A stretch of 64,000 bases of DNA, taken from the NCBI GenBank assembly GCA_964019415.1, contig OZ025886.1, positions 1,971,884 through 2,035,883 on the forward strand, written 5' to 3'. Positions 49,153-60,540 of the stretch are shown piece by piece. The position numbers and the translations under genes were made by a program. The notes beneath the pieces were generated by a model. It was not told where the DNA came from. It was given only the letters and a program-made list of their open reading frames with translations, and made no database searches. Position 1 is the first letter of the stretch, and each line of letters starts with the position of its first letter. Source of the stretch: Ianthella basta. Taxonomy: Eukaryota > Porifera > Demospongiae > Verongiida > Ianthellidae.

Positions 49153-49906
49153 TAGGCAGATGATAATCATCAGTGGGGCGAGCCTGAGCAAGGAATAAAG
49201 CAATAATGTGGTCTGTAGAACATGCACAGTCATGCCTCACAGCAAGTGATACATTGCGCCACCTTCAGTTTAGATAGGTGACTATGGAAGGCACCCATTT
49301 GGTGATGAACCACAGGCTGTTCAAGCAGTGAAGGTTGCGGCTGCACGCGACGTTGTGCTCTCTATGCCTTTCTCTGTCACGGTCTAATCGTGCTTCTGTC
49401 TCTGCAACAGTTTCAGCAGCACGTCGTTCGATCTGGGCAGCACTTATCTGCAGCAGTCGGGCCTGTCTCTGGTTTGCACTTTCTGCGTCGTGCCCTCTGG
49501 GCAGCACTTAACTGCTGCAGGCGGGCCTGTGTCGCACCAGCAGTTGCGTTGGCCACTCGCGATCGGATAGCGCAGCTGGCCGTCCCGTTCTCTTCGCACT
49601 CTCAACCGTTCTTTTCTGCGTTCAGGTGTTTCGGAGGCACGTTTGTCTCTCTCCCGCTCTCGCCTCCGCCGTAGGCGCTCCGCGTGGGCCGGATCCACGT
49701 CGTCGTCCCTGAAACATGTACAATGTGCACTGTACACTGTGCAGTATGTAGGGTATGTATAATTGTTTGTACATGCACGATAGTGCAACCACAATGTTCG
49801 TGAAGCCAAAAGCGACTAGTACAAATTCGATTTGTAAATAGAACTATACGGTAAGACGCACGGTTACAGACAAAATCGCCGTTGATCTCCTAACTGTGGA
49901 ATTGTG
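49153..49906. repeat. Segment present only in copy B, with STPR-like coding relic
   Basis: Sequence on both sides is shared with copy A, which passes directly from about 4322 to 4333 without these 755 bases. No clear terminal repeats were found, so this could be an insertion in B or a deletion in A. The minus-strand relic inside is listed separately. Confidence 0.85.
49265..49705 (-). pseudogene. STPR-type repeat protein relic
   Basis: After an acceptor-like TTTCAG the minus strand encodes DDDVDPAHAERLRRRRERERDK, then ASETPERRKERLRVRRERD. In another frame follow SANQRQARLL and AAETVAETEARLDRDRERHRE. The repeating A-E-T-x-E-x-R-x-x-R-L-x-R-x-R pattern of about 23 residues is that of STPR domains, as in silkworm FMBP-1 and in proteins of some Helitron-like elements. 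The change of frame between repeats and the lack of a start suggest a relic. Confidence 0.6.
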
Positions 49907-50109
49907 AATGGAGTACTCACACTATATATTCACAATTAGGTTTATAATTGTACAATTATAGCTGTTCTTGTACATGTATGTGCATGATGTAGCTAATTGA
50001 AAGGCTGCACTGAAAGATGTAGCAAAATGTGACAGCAAGACAGCTAGCTATCTAGCTAAGTAGCCAGCTAGCTATAGCTATGAGATGTACCTACCTACCT
50101 TAAACATAA

Positions 50110-53100
50110 CTATATGTAAATACACACATACTGCAGTATAAAACTGATGAATATGAGCAACAGTTTCACATTGGGGTGGAATCCCCAATTTGGGCTAGTG
50201 CTGTCAGTGCTGCCTGTGGTAGATGGCGTAGTAGTGCAGATGAGACACTGGGTAGCCTTAGTGCAGGCAGAGTCACACATGCCACCATACTTTCGCACAT
50301 CAGAGTGTGCTTGGACTATGCCACTGACAGCCAGGATGCTCTGCACACTACTGCTTGCTCGGTCTAAACCTTCATACATTGGTTGGTTGTGTATTGTCAC
50401 ATTCTGCAAAGCTTGCAAGATTTTACACGGAAAGGCTGGAACTGCAGAGTTTTCACCCATGCTCATTTCCACATCCTGAATAATGATTTGTTCATCACTG
50501 TCCAGTTTAGCATACACTCTGGGCTGACATGTGGCTTCCTTAGCAGATTTGCTCCTAGTTAGGGCATAGAACATTGTCTGCAAGATGAGAAACAATCATT
50601 TCTGAATAAAAACAACTCAGCAGCTGTGATTGTGCAGCAAAGTATATCACCTCCCCCATTAGCACAAGACATTTGGTTGGTCCTATATACATACGATCAG
50701 ATCTCTTAATGATCATGAGCTCATATATATCAACTCTTACCATGCAGTACAAAGTTGCTGCAAAGGAGATCAGGGGCATTGACCTATAGATCGCCAACAT
50801 TGAATATATATGTACTGCATGTATTAAAACTGTCATGGCTTCCTACTTGTCTAGAATGGGTATCCGTATATTTGTAATGCAAGGTTGTGAACATGCCATT
50901 TTCAATTATAGTAGTGGAAAAATATGTGTATCAGAGGCAGGAAATCTGGATATACTCCACCAAAAGATTATACTTGAGTAGTATGGGATGTGATGTCATC
51001 TCATTTACTTTGACGTTCAAGCTATAAATGATAATGAGCACACACTGGGTAATAAACAATGCAGTGTAGAGGCTGTAACTGCTTCCAAGTCTAAGGATGC
51101 TTATGAACGTCATACAATAAAGAAGCGGGCTATAATAACCTGCTTCTAAATTGATGCCCATGCAGGTGACTACCAATTTCAGTCATGCAATATATGCAAG
51201 AATCTATACATCCATTCACTAACCTGCCCTACAGCTGGTGGAATCCTCGTACCACCTGCTGCACCTGTCACTAACTTAAAGTCACCATTACTGTCAACAA
51301 CAACTGTTGGACACATAGCTGACAGCGGCCGTCTGCCTGGATGAATCTGATTATAACGAAATCTGTTATCCAAGGAGAATGCATCCATGTCATTGTTCAG
51401 TATGACTCCAGTTGATGGAGAGAGGAAACCACTACCGAAGTAGTCATTAATGCTGGAAGTCACTGAGACAGCCATTGCAGGTGTGACAACTGATAGGTGA
51501 GTGGTTCCCAGATCATCATCTGCTTCTCCCATTTCAAAGTCGTAGTATGATAGGTCGTTAGCTGGTCTAGCTTTAGCACCATTTCCATTCAGTTTAGCAA
51601 GTATTTCTCTTATTTTCTCCTCTGCCGCTTGTGGACTCTATAATGAGAGAATAGTAGTGTTGACTGTTGCATGTGTTAATGTGCGCATATATACATGTAA
51701 ATTCATTTATTTAATTGCAGGAATGCATGTGCTTTTCATGTAGCACTGTATGTGAAGAATTATTATATGAAGATAGTCCTTACCACATTAGCTTTCATAT
51801 TACCAACTTCACTGTCTGGGTCTCCGAGGAGCATGCGATGAGAAGCAGCAAACTTGGCAGCCTCAGTTAGATAGTGATAGACATTGTCCTCTGAACTAAC
51901 ATTATTAACCTTTCCTATTTGAAAAGGGAAAGAAACATTCTGATAAGATCCACAAGCATGGATTTCATCACGCATACAATATAGGGTAAAACATTCGAGG
52001 GGCAAAGTTTTTGTGGATTTCGTGGATGGGTTCTCAACTGCAAAAATTGTGCTCATAAAACTTAGCAGAGTTTATGTATTTTAGATCGTGTCTTTGTTCG
52101 AAGCAACTGTTCAGGTACCACATTTCTCCTCCATTATTTCAGCACAGTCAGTGCAGATCAGAAGCTGACAGACCTCCGAGGAGGCGTCGCTAGAGACATG
52201 CTGTCGTCAGTAACCTCTGCAGAAAATATGGAGGTGAAGCACATGCAGATTGAACAGCAGCCTACCATGAAGATGAAGAGGAAATTATACGGTAAGTTCA
52301 CTGCCAAACAGAAGGCTGAGATAGCTTTACAAAGGTGGCTGTGTATGGATGCATGCTTGATTGAATTTTTCTTGTCCATGCAAGTCAGCATGATGAGCAA
52401 TATCAGTTGCAGTAGCTATGGCAAACATCCCACTATCCCTCCTTTCCTTCTGCTTCTGGCAGTCAATTAACTAAATGTTAGCAGAATAAAACAGACTGAT
52501 CACCACTTCTGCTGTTGCCATATCAGAGAGTGGTACACAGAGTCGTATACATAGATTTCTCCATCCTTACTCCCAACAGCTGATGCTACAATCCATGCAG
52601 TGGTCCCAGCAACTGTGGATTGCTTGAAGTTGATCCTTGATGTACTTAGCAATTGCATGAATCTTAGACTGCAAAGGAGTTGACTGCAGACCATCCAGCC
52701 AAGGGAACTGCTGCTTCGATCATGATCAGCAGACGCTGGGCAAAGTTGATGTGGAGGTCTGATAACTTCGCATCATTGACAATGCTGTCCTTGTCTCATG
52801 CAGCAACACAACCCCCCTGCGAACAGGATCTTCAATTCTTATCTTCTTTTAATGGCTGGCTCTTCCTGGTTGGCTGCAGCTGGCTTATCCTTCTTGTGTG
52901 CTTGACTTGGTGTAAGGCATGCGTCACTGTTAAAATTGTGGTGTGACCATCACACCAGTCAGTGCATACACCAAGGGTGTGATCAGTCACACCAATACTT
53001 TAGTGTGACATTCACACTGACACCAGTATCCACACTGTCATGTCATTTTTAATAGATTAAGAGACTTTGAATGAATTCATAACCAAATTAAAGATGACAA

Positions 53101-56100
53101 GGGTATATTTGGAATCCCATACAAGGGGAAGTTCTATGCAAGCTATCTAAGTACATACATAGCTACCCAGGACACAGCTTAGCCTGATAGTATGTTGTGT
53201 ACAGTGGGAGGACCTCCTCAGGCTAAGTATGCTATATACTTGTGCAGTTTAATTGTACCGTTAGGTACTTTGTGTTGCAGGGGATGCCATATTCCCCAGT
53301 GAAGGTCACTGGGGCACCAGATGCCCAATGTTTGCAAGGGATGCCATATTCCCCGGTGAAGTTCACTGGGGCACCAGATGCCCAATGTTTGCAGGGGATG
53401 CCATACCCCCGGTGAACTTAATTAGGGCACCAGATGCCCAATGTTTGCAGGGGATGCCATACCCCAGGTGAACTTAATTGGGGCACCAGATGCCCAATGT
53501 TTGCAGGGGATGCCATATTCCCTGATGACATTCACTGGGACATCAGATGCCCAATGTTTGCGGGGGATGCCATATTCCCCGGTGAAGTTCACTGGGGCAC
53601 CAGATGCCCAATGTTTGCAGGGGATGGCGTATTCCCTGGTGAAGTTCACTGGGGCACCAGATGCCCAATGTTTGCTAGGGGATGCCGTATTCCCTGGTGA
53701 ATTTAATTGAGGCACCAGATGCCCAATGTTTGCTAGGGGATGCCGTATTCCCCGGTGAATTTAATTGAGGCACCAGATGCCCAATGTTTACAGGGGATGC
53801 CGTATTGCCCGGTAACGTTCACTGGGGCATCAGATGCCCAATGTTTGCAGGGGATGCCATATTCCCCGGTGACGTTCACTGGGGCACCAGATGCCCAATG
53901 TTTGCAGGGGATGCCATACCCCCGGTGAACTTAATTGGGGCACCAGATGCCCAAAGTTTGCAGGGAATGCCATATTCCCCGGTGACGTTCACTGGGGCAC
54001 CAGATGCCCAATGTTTGCAGGGGATGCCATATTCCAAAGTGATGTTCACTGGTACACCAGATGCTCAATGTTTGCAGGGGATGCCATATTCCCCGGTGAA
54101 GTTCACTGGGGCACCAGATGCCCAATGTTTGCAGGGGATGCCATACCCCCGGTGAAGTTCACTGGCCCGGCACTAGATGCCCAATGTTTGCAGGGGATGC
54201 CATATTCCCCGGTAACTTCACTGGGGCACCAGATGCCCAATGTTTGTAGGGGCTGTCATATTCCCCGGTGAAGTTCACTGGGGCACCAGATGCCCAATGT
54301 TTGCAGGGATGCCGTATTCCCCGGTGAACTTAATTGGGGCACCAGATGCCCAGTGTTTGCAGGGGATGCCATATTCCCCGATGACTTCACTGGGGCATCA
54401 GATGCCCAATGTTTGCAGGGGATGCCGTATTCCCCGGTGAACTTAATTGGGGCACCAGATGCCCAATGTTTGCAGGGGATGCCATATTCCTCGGTGAAGT
54501 TCACTGGGGCACCAGGTGCCCAATGTTTCCAATGTTAATTATGAAAATTTCATGCAACCATGACCTATAATGGTTGCATAAAGTATAATAGTATATCACA
54601 CTTTGAGATCGCAATCATGCACTGCCAGGTGGATCACAAGTTAGTGCATGCAACATGCTCAGTGCTTGCATGACTTGCCATTGTGTACACTTACAATTTT
54701 ATCACCTGTGAATATATAATATACACTCTATAAAAGCATGGGCTGTTTGCTGCAATTTGCATGGGTCACTAGCCAGACAGTTTCTAGAGAGGAAGTCCTT
54801 AGTTACTTACAAATTCTGGTACAGTGAGTACTTGTTACTCCTAAACCCCTTTCACATGGACCCAAAAATGCGGATCAAATCTGAGTCGAATCTGCAATCG
54901 ACCCGTATGTACATCTTTCACACTTGCGAGTCAACCCTGGATATAATCTGGTTCAAACCCTGCCCCCGACCCTGAGTCAAATCCGGATTAAAGATGACGG
55001 AAAGAAGAGCAGACAGAGATGCAACGTGACGTGATGTCGAAGTTAAAGCTCTGCTGAAGATATAGTCGTCGGAAGTGATACAGGTGCAGCTTTTGGGGGC
55101 CTACAGGAACGAAGCGGTGTACCAGAGCATCATTGATGCGCTGGAACTCTGCGGGATTAAGCGCAACGTAGCCCCGGAGTGCCTTTCAACTGCAGCTGCG
55201 TCGATAACACACCTGGAGAGTAGTGCTGCTGCAGTCAACAGTCTCTCCTGGTCCATGAGCTCAAAGGCGAGTGCCACCAGTTGCCGGTGAGCTATTCTGC
55301 ACCTTCTAGTGCATCGGACTTGAGTACACCTCATACAGAACCACAAAATGAGGAGCAGAAACAATACCTCCACACGTATCAATGCCATTTTGCTTACACA
55401 AGCAAGAAAGCCGACGAAGGCTACCCGGTGCCAGCATGTCGACACGCCATTTTACTTACATTACCCTTGCCACTTGCGAGGCCCATGTGAAAACAATCTG
55501 GGTTCAACGCACTTCCGTTCGGGTCGAATTCGGATCCAACCCGGATTACTTTACTGTTCCATGTGAAAGGGGTTTTAGACTACATGAACCATGCAATTCA
55601 TGTTATGCATTTCTGAACACTGCACTCACTTGTTACAATCCCCAAGAAAATTGCTAGTGCTGATCCTCCATAGGGAGCAGGAGCAGTGTACACTTCATAC
55701 CCTGAGCTGCTATCATATGAAAAGTTGAAAGGAACTCTCGTTCTCACTTGATAAGCTTCAAGGTCCTGTGCAGAAATAATATCTCTCATCAACCCCCTAC
55801 AGGAGGCTGGATTCAATGCACAAGCACTGTTGATGTCACGTGTGAGATTGGCTGCTACTGTGCCATTGTAAAACTCATGAAACCCATTGTTAACAATTGC
55901 CCTCAAGGTGTTAGCAAGCTCTGGTCTTGGAGGAATAGTGTCTCCCTCCTCTATATACTCTCCATTAGGCTGCAACAATGACCTGCAAAGTCAGGATATG
56001 TACAGTATAAATGAAAGGAGGGAACATGCAAGGTCAATGAATGTTAGTTTATGTCCACATACTAATAAAGTAGGTATGAAAATGCACTACAAACTACATA

Positions 56101-59100
56101 TTGCAACAGTTATAATGTAATACACTGGAAGAAATGCATGCTTACTTCAGATTTCTAAACCAAGGGGAGTTTTGATGGCTGTGGAATGTGCCAGTATTAT
56201 CCTTTATGCTACAGTTAATAGCACTCAGCAAATGATTTGACGGTTTAAATCCTTCCTCTGCATGGCGGATAGCATCTTTAAATAGAGCCATCCTTTTTTC
56301 CACATTGTCATTGCTGAACATGTCCAAAGCCACTTTCATTCCTCTCAGTTCTCCAGGTACAGTAATGGATGATGGCCCTGTACTTTGATGTGAAATGAAT
56401 GATATAATTACACACTCCATTATATAATAGGTAGTATTTATTCTATAATTGCATAATAGCAGCACATTTTAGGTTAGTGCTATGTCATCAATCCTTCCAT
56501 GCTTGGATGCCATTCCATATAATTGTTATAAAGCCTAAATAATTAAGGCTTGTAACTTGGAAAGACTCACACAGTACTGTATCCGCTCTAAAAATTTGGC
56601 ATTCTAATTTTTGCCAGGGAGAACATCTGCTTAAGTGTACTCTGATCATGACGAATTTCCTGTCTCTCTAATATTCGTCATGAACAGGAAGCGTTCTAAA
56701 CGTTCGGCGGAAATTCCTGCAATATGGCTTCAACGGCCAAGGAACAAAGCCAACAACGCTCGCTGTTGTCTTTCTCCTTCTGGCAATGTTCCATTCGTCT
56801 ATTAGCCTTCTCGACGCTGTGTACGTCGTTCATTTTCCTTTTGGTGCGACAATGGAGCTCAGTGATCGCGAATTGTTTCCAGATCCTTTGCACGGTCAAC
56901 GTGAAGGAGCCCATTTCAGCGAGGAACACCCCTACTGAAAAAACCTGTAATGTTTCATATTCGCTCTACTGTTTTGTCCGAAAACTCTTAATATTCGTCA
57001 TCTTTGAAGGTCTTCTCCATTCCAGCTCTAATTGTCTCAAAGACGAAGTTTTCGCTGCACTAGGGGTGACGAAGTTTTAGAGCGGATATGGTATATCCCA
57101 AAAGTAAACAAGATGGGACACTTTCAGCTTTAGGCCCACTGTGGCTTCAAGTTGCATAATAATGATAATGTAGATAATTATAAATAACTATACAATTTGT
57201 ACTGTACCTCAGATGGCAATTTGCATGTCCACTAGCAATTCGAGTACCGGCGTAACAGGATGTCAGTTCCCCCAGGAACTGGAATCCTAGGACTGGAGGT
57301 CCCCCTCTAGGATTTCAGTTCCCCCCAGCAAAACCGTGCCTGCGGAACTTCTGTCCTAGTACAGGAGTTCCGCTTAAGAAGTCAGCAGGTGCTGAGAACG
57401 TAGCAGTGTTTCAGTTGTGCGCAAACCTACCTCAATGACGACCAGGGGTGGATCTAGGATTATTATAGGGAGCGTGCACCGCTTGAGGCTGGGACAAAGT
57501 GTAGGAGGCACAACACAAAGCAGTACATTATAGTAGCCATGCAGGTTATACAATCAAGACAGTTTCATCTCCTCCTCTGGCCTTAAGTCAAGTTTATATG
57601 ACAGCTAGAGAGAGAGAGCGTGCGAATGTAGAAGTGTATTGCAGACTGGTTGATCAGCTACTCAAGTAAACTTCAAAGTAGACTGCAGCCGCAAGCTAGC
57701 GCACATGTTATTGTGAATTGCCTGCGTGTGTAGTGTATAGGGTTTACTTGAAATCACTGTATGTGCAGCTGGATCTGCACTGACTGTAAATCATCATAAT
57801 ATCATAGCTATTATGCATGCATGTAGTAGTTGCAGACAGCAATTTGTAGTCTGGTATGTACCACTGGGCAGAACGCTTGTTTCAAGCTAAGTGGCCCTGA
57901 TTGGTACAGGGTGACACTCAAAGCACACCTGCATGCTACTGCATCAACGCATACACCTTCACAAACAAGATCATATGAGAGCACCAAAATACATACACAA
58001 TCACACATGCAGGAGGAAGTTAACGAGCTTCGAGCGCAGTACTGACTTCAGTGGGATACAAGACGTTTCGATCCGTAGATCTTCATCAGTTGTAATACAA
58101 AACTTAGGGAAGCGCGACATTAAATAAGGGTGTGTGTGTCATTGAGTGTCAAAAGTTTGGCGGGGGGTGATGTAATGGGTGCATCTAATTAGGAGTAAAG
58201 GGGGTGATAGGCAATAGAATGAATAGGGGTGGGAGGTGAGGTAGGGTGAGGTGGCCTGGCCACCCATTACATCACCCCCCGCCAAACGTTTGACACTCAA
58301 TGACACACACACCCTTATTTAATGTCGCGCTTCCCTAAGTTTTGTATTACAACTGATGAAGATCTACGGATCGAAACGTCTTGTATCCCACTGAAGTCAG
58401 TACTGCGCTCGAAGCTCGTTAACTTCCTCCTGCATCGTGAACACGCAGTAATGAACCTCTACAGTATCACAATCACACATGTGTGCAGCTATTTCACAAT
58501 GCTGTCTTGGTATATAGCTTCAGAATACCAAGCATGCCTGCATAGGGCCGCCACAGCTTTGTATGAGGTATTCCGGTTGCTACAATGATAATTCACCCCT
58601 AGGGTAAGAAACAGTACGATAGTCATTGTGGAGAGCATGCCAGGTGAGGCACTTGAATCCCAAAGTCGCTGGCGGAAGAACACAACAACGACCAATTGTG
58701 GTCACTTAATATTTGTACTTCGACAGTGCCAGCATGCTCTGCAAGAATTCATACACTGCCCTGAGTGTTCCTTACCATATTTTGCTCCTTCTTTGCTGTA
58801 TGCCTCTCCCTGCATTACTGATTGTGGCGCGACCACTCGAGCGTCAATAACTGTCACAGTGGGGTCACCGCCATTAGGATCCTTCTCAGCGACCACCATG
58901 ACCATCCCGCCTCCAATCCCGCTGCTCTGAAAGTTAACCACTCCGAGGCACAAAAGCGTGGCCACCGCGGCGTCTACGGCATTGTTGGTTTCGTTTAGCA
59001 GGCGCTCGCCTGCCTCCTGACACAGCTCATTATCCACAGCTATCAGATTGTCTCCAGTCTGATCAGCAACTCTATCGATCCCGTCGGCCAAAGGTGTGTG

Positions 59101-59199
59101 TGTAGATAAAGTTGGTGCGGACGAAGTCGGCGGGCACACAATGCCACCCAAACACACGGCTGCGATTAAAATGACACTGCCGCGAGAGCACACGGCCAT
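50110..59199 (-). CDS. Gamma-glutamyltransferase copy B, six exons, complete
   Basis: Exons are 59199-58776, 56377-56146, 55982-55630, 51914-51784, 51637-51224 and 50577-50110. GT-AG borders and phases give 673 aa. The N-terminal hydrophobic segment (SVILIAAVCLGGIVCPP) is a signal peptide or anchor. [26 protein letters not shown] and the glutamate-binding Arg (DARVVAP) follow. Exon 5 has the self-cleavage site with nucleophile Thr about 425 ([10 protein letters not shown]), NNDMDAF, LSAMCPT and GAAGGT. The usual second Ser of LSSM is Ala. The C-terminus extends past the family's SD.RKGG end with a Thr/Ser-rich stalk and a final hydrophobic run (NVKLLLIFISFILQYVCIYI), suggesting a GPI signal or second membrane segment. 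It is about 100 residues longer than human GGT1. Intron 1 holds a TIR element and a long hairpin; intron 3 holds the minisatellite. Confidence 0.9.
52500..52820 (-). pseudogene. Frameshifted transposon protease-like relic (copy B)
   Basis: This is the duplicate of the relic at 6930-7250, inside intron 3 of GGT-B. The last block is open over 64 codons (52694-52500) but the upstream blocks are in other frames. Confidence 0.4.
53277..54528. repeat. 57-bp minisatellite in GGT-B intron, about 22 units
   Basis: This is the same minisatellite as 7707-8675, with about 1252 bp against 969 bp. It has more AACTTAATTGG-type units and several units with a short deletion (CCATACCCCCGG). Array length and unit order have diverged while the surrounding sequence has not. 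Confidence 0.95.
54843..55576. mobile_element. TIR element with a Myb/SANT-like remnant (copy B)
   Basis: This is the duplicate of 8991-9723, with the same AAACCCCTTTCACATGGA termini. It carries more substitutions than the flanking exons. The SANT-like stretch is broken here (a stop precedes the IQVQLLGAYRNEAVYQSI part). Confidence 0.7.
56580..57088. mobile_element. 509-bp TIR element in GGT-B intron 1
   Basis: The termini TATCCGCTCTAAAA and TTTTAGAGCGGATA are perfect 14-bp inverted repeats. An internal hairpin (ATGACGAAT...ATTCGTCAT) lies near 56648-56681. A 118-codon plus-strand frame inside has no recognisable domain. Copy A keeps only the first 110 bp. Confidence 0.8.
57241..57372. repeat. 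Short inverted and direct repeats (CAGTTCCCCC motif)
   Basis: CAGTTCCCCCAGGAACTGGA and CTAGGATTTCAGTTCCCCCC form overlapping hairpins. It is a small low-complexity repeat, with no coding signal. Confidence 0.5.
58009..58433. repeat. Long inverted repeat with hammerhead-like cores
   Basis: Two arms of about 173 bp (58009-58181 and 58261-58433) are almost perfect inverse copies around a 79-bp G-rich spacer. Each arm carries CTGATGA, then a short GATC-TACG-GATC stem, then GAAAC (plus strand 58353-58377; minus strand 58089-58065). This is the conserved core order of hammerhead ribozymes, which are known in Penelope-like retroelement termini. No reverse transcriptase is nearby. It lies in GGT-B intron 1. 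Confidence 0.75.
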
Positions 59200-60315
59200 G
59201 TTCTGTGGCAAACAGACACTATCCCGCGCTGACTGGGTGGGGGGGTATTATTATAGCCTTGGCCATGAATACTATTGTGTCTAGCCAAGCGGTATTATAA
59301 TTTATTCTTGTGTGGTCAATTAAGTAATACACAACAATACAAAGACATTAAGTGCGTATGGTGAACATATAATATGCATTATCAGTGTCTTGTGGGTCAG
59401 AGAAGAGGATAATTAGTGTCTTATCTAGAGATGTATGGTTGCGTTGGTGCTCCTGATGAGACTCACACCTACAGGAGAACAGACGTCCAGAAATGTGTGC
59501 ACACTATGCAGACAACACACTCCATGGCTAGACACAGGCCTATAGATGTGTAATGTATGCGTGAGGGGATGCTGCCACTAAATGGCTAGTGGTCTGGCTC
59601 TAATAGACCACACAACAAACAGCTCACTAATGTAGTGCAGGCAAAGGCAAGAAATTACTGCAATCGTGCAATTGTGAATAGTGTATACCTATAGGATGCA
59701 ATATACATATCATTATAGTAGTGTAATCCCTTTGGGATTATAATTATATATACTTGAGTATACTGGTACAACTGTAGCACACAGGAGTGGACGTGAGTGT
59801 GCAGAAAATGAGATTGTTATGTATGGCGTTTGCAGAGCAAAACAGTGTGACCGGAAGAATTAATGCCAAAATGCAAGTAGTTCTGGATCCATGCATGTAT
59901 GGTTGCCCATATATCCTCTTCCAGACCCATAAGAAGGGGTGAATCAACCCTTAGACCAGTGGCAGTGGAACATGACAAGGTTTGGGGGGGACTGCATGGT
60001 GGCAAAAACAGTCAGGCAAATATAGCCACTGCTCTGGGATCAAGAATTATTGGGGGGGTCTACAGCCCCTAGCCCCCCCTCCCACCCCACCTTCCCCCTT
60101 TCCCCCTTCTGCCACCCTTGCCATAGACCATCATGGAATGCAGGTGCACGCAGGCATAACCACAGCCTAAAGAGAAAACAGAAGCCATGCAGCCATTCCC
60201 ACTGAGATCATTCATCCGAAACAAGCTACAACCGCACCTACCAAGCAGCCTAGCTATGTGCAGGCTTCACAAGTAGATTATGCCTATATATGTGGCTGAA
60301 GCATCCAGCAATCAT
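59200..60315. other. Intergenic stretch upstream of GGT-B
   Basis: No gene was recognised. It contains the presumed GGT-B promoter and a C-rich patch at about 60068-60112. Confidence 0.5.
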
Positions 60316-60540
60316 ACTGGTGCACTTGGCACATCTGTGGCTGCCATGAACAGATTGCATGCAAGTCCTTTGGATGTATAACCTTCCACTGACAACTCTA
60401 AGAATCCTGGTAGAGCAAAAGGGCCTGCTTGAGTAGCTCTTTATACTTTAGCCTGGTGTGAACTCAGTCAGGGTATGTGTTTGGCAACCCATGCAATTAA
60501 ATTGTCATTTCTCACATTTATCTCATTTACATTATAATCA
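60316..60540 (+). pseudogene. Decayed NLR leucine-rich-repeat exon
   Basis: It aligns with the NLR exon 22206-22378 from GTGCACTTGGCACATCTGTG onward and continues into the following intron (CTCATTTACATTATAATC). In-frame TAA and TAG stops and small indels break it, and the donor is altered. It has the same strand as the intact NLR and lies on the 5' side of GGT-B, just as the NLR lies on the 5' side of GGT-A. Confidence 0.85.

Larger units (their letters stand above)
44807..56690. repeat. Segmental duplication, copy B
   Basis: This is the partner of 1-10885, in the same orientation. Its left junction is only 2 bases after the TGACGTCA upstream of TPR-like gene D. It is longer than copy A mainly because of an extra 755-bp segment at 49153-49906 and about five more minisatellite units. 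GGT-B continues to the right past the end of the similarity, reaching its first exon at 58776-59199, so B is the complete version and A the truncated one. Confidence 0.97.

Noticed and set aside
56724..57080. 118-codon plus-strand frame
   Set aside because: It lies inside a TIR element in a GGT intron and has no recognisable motif.
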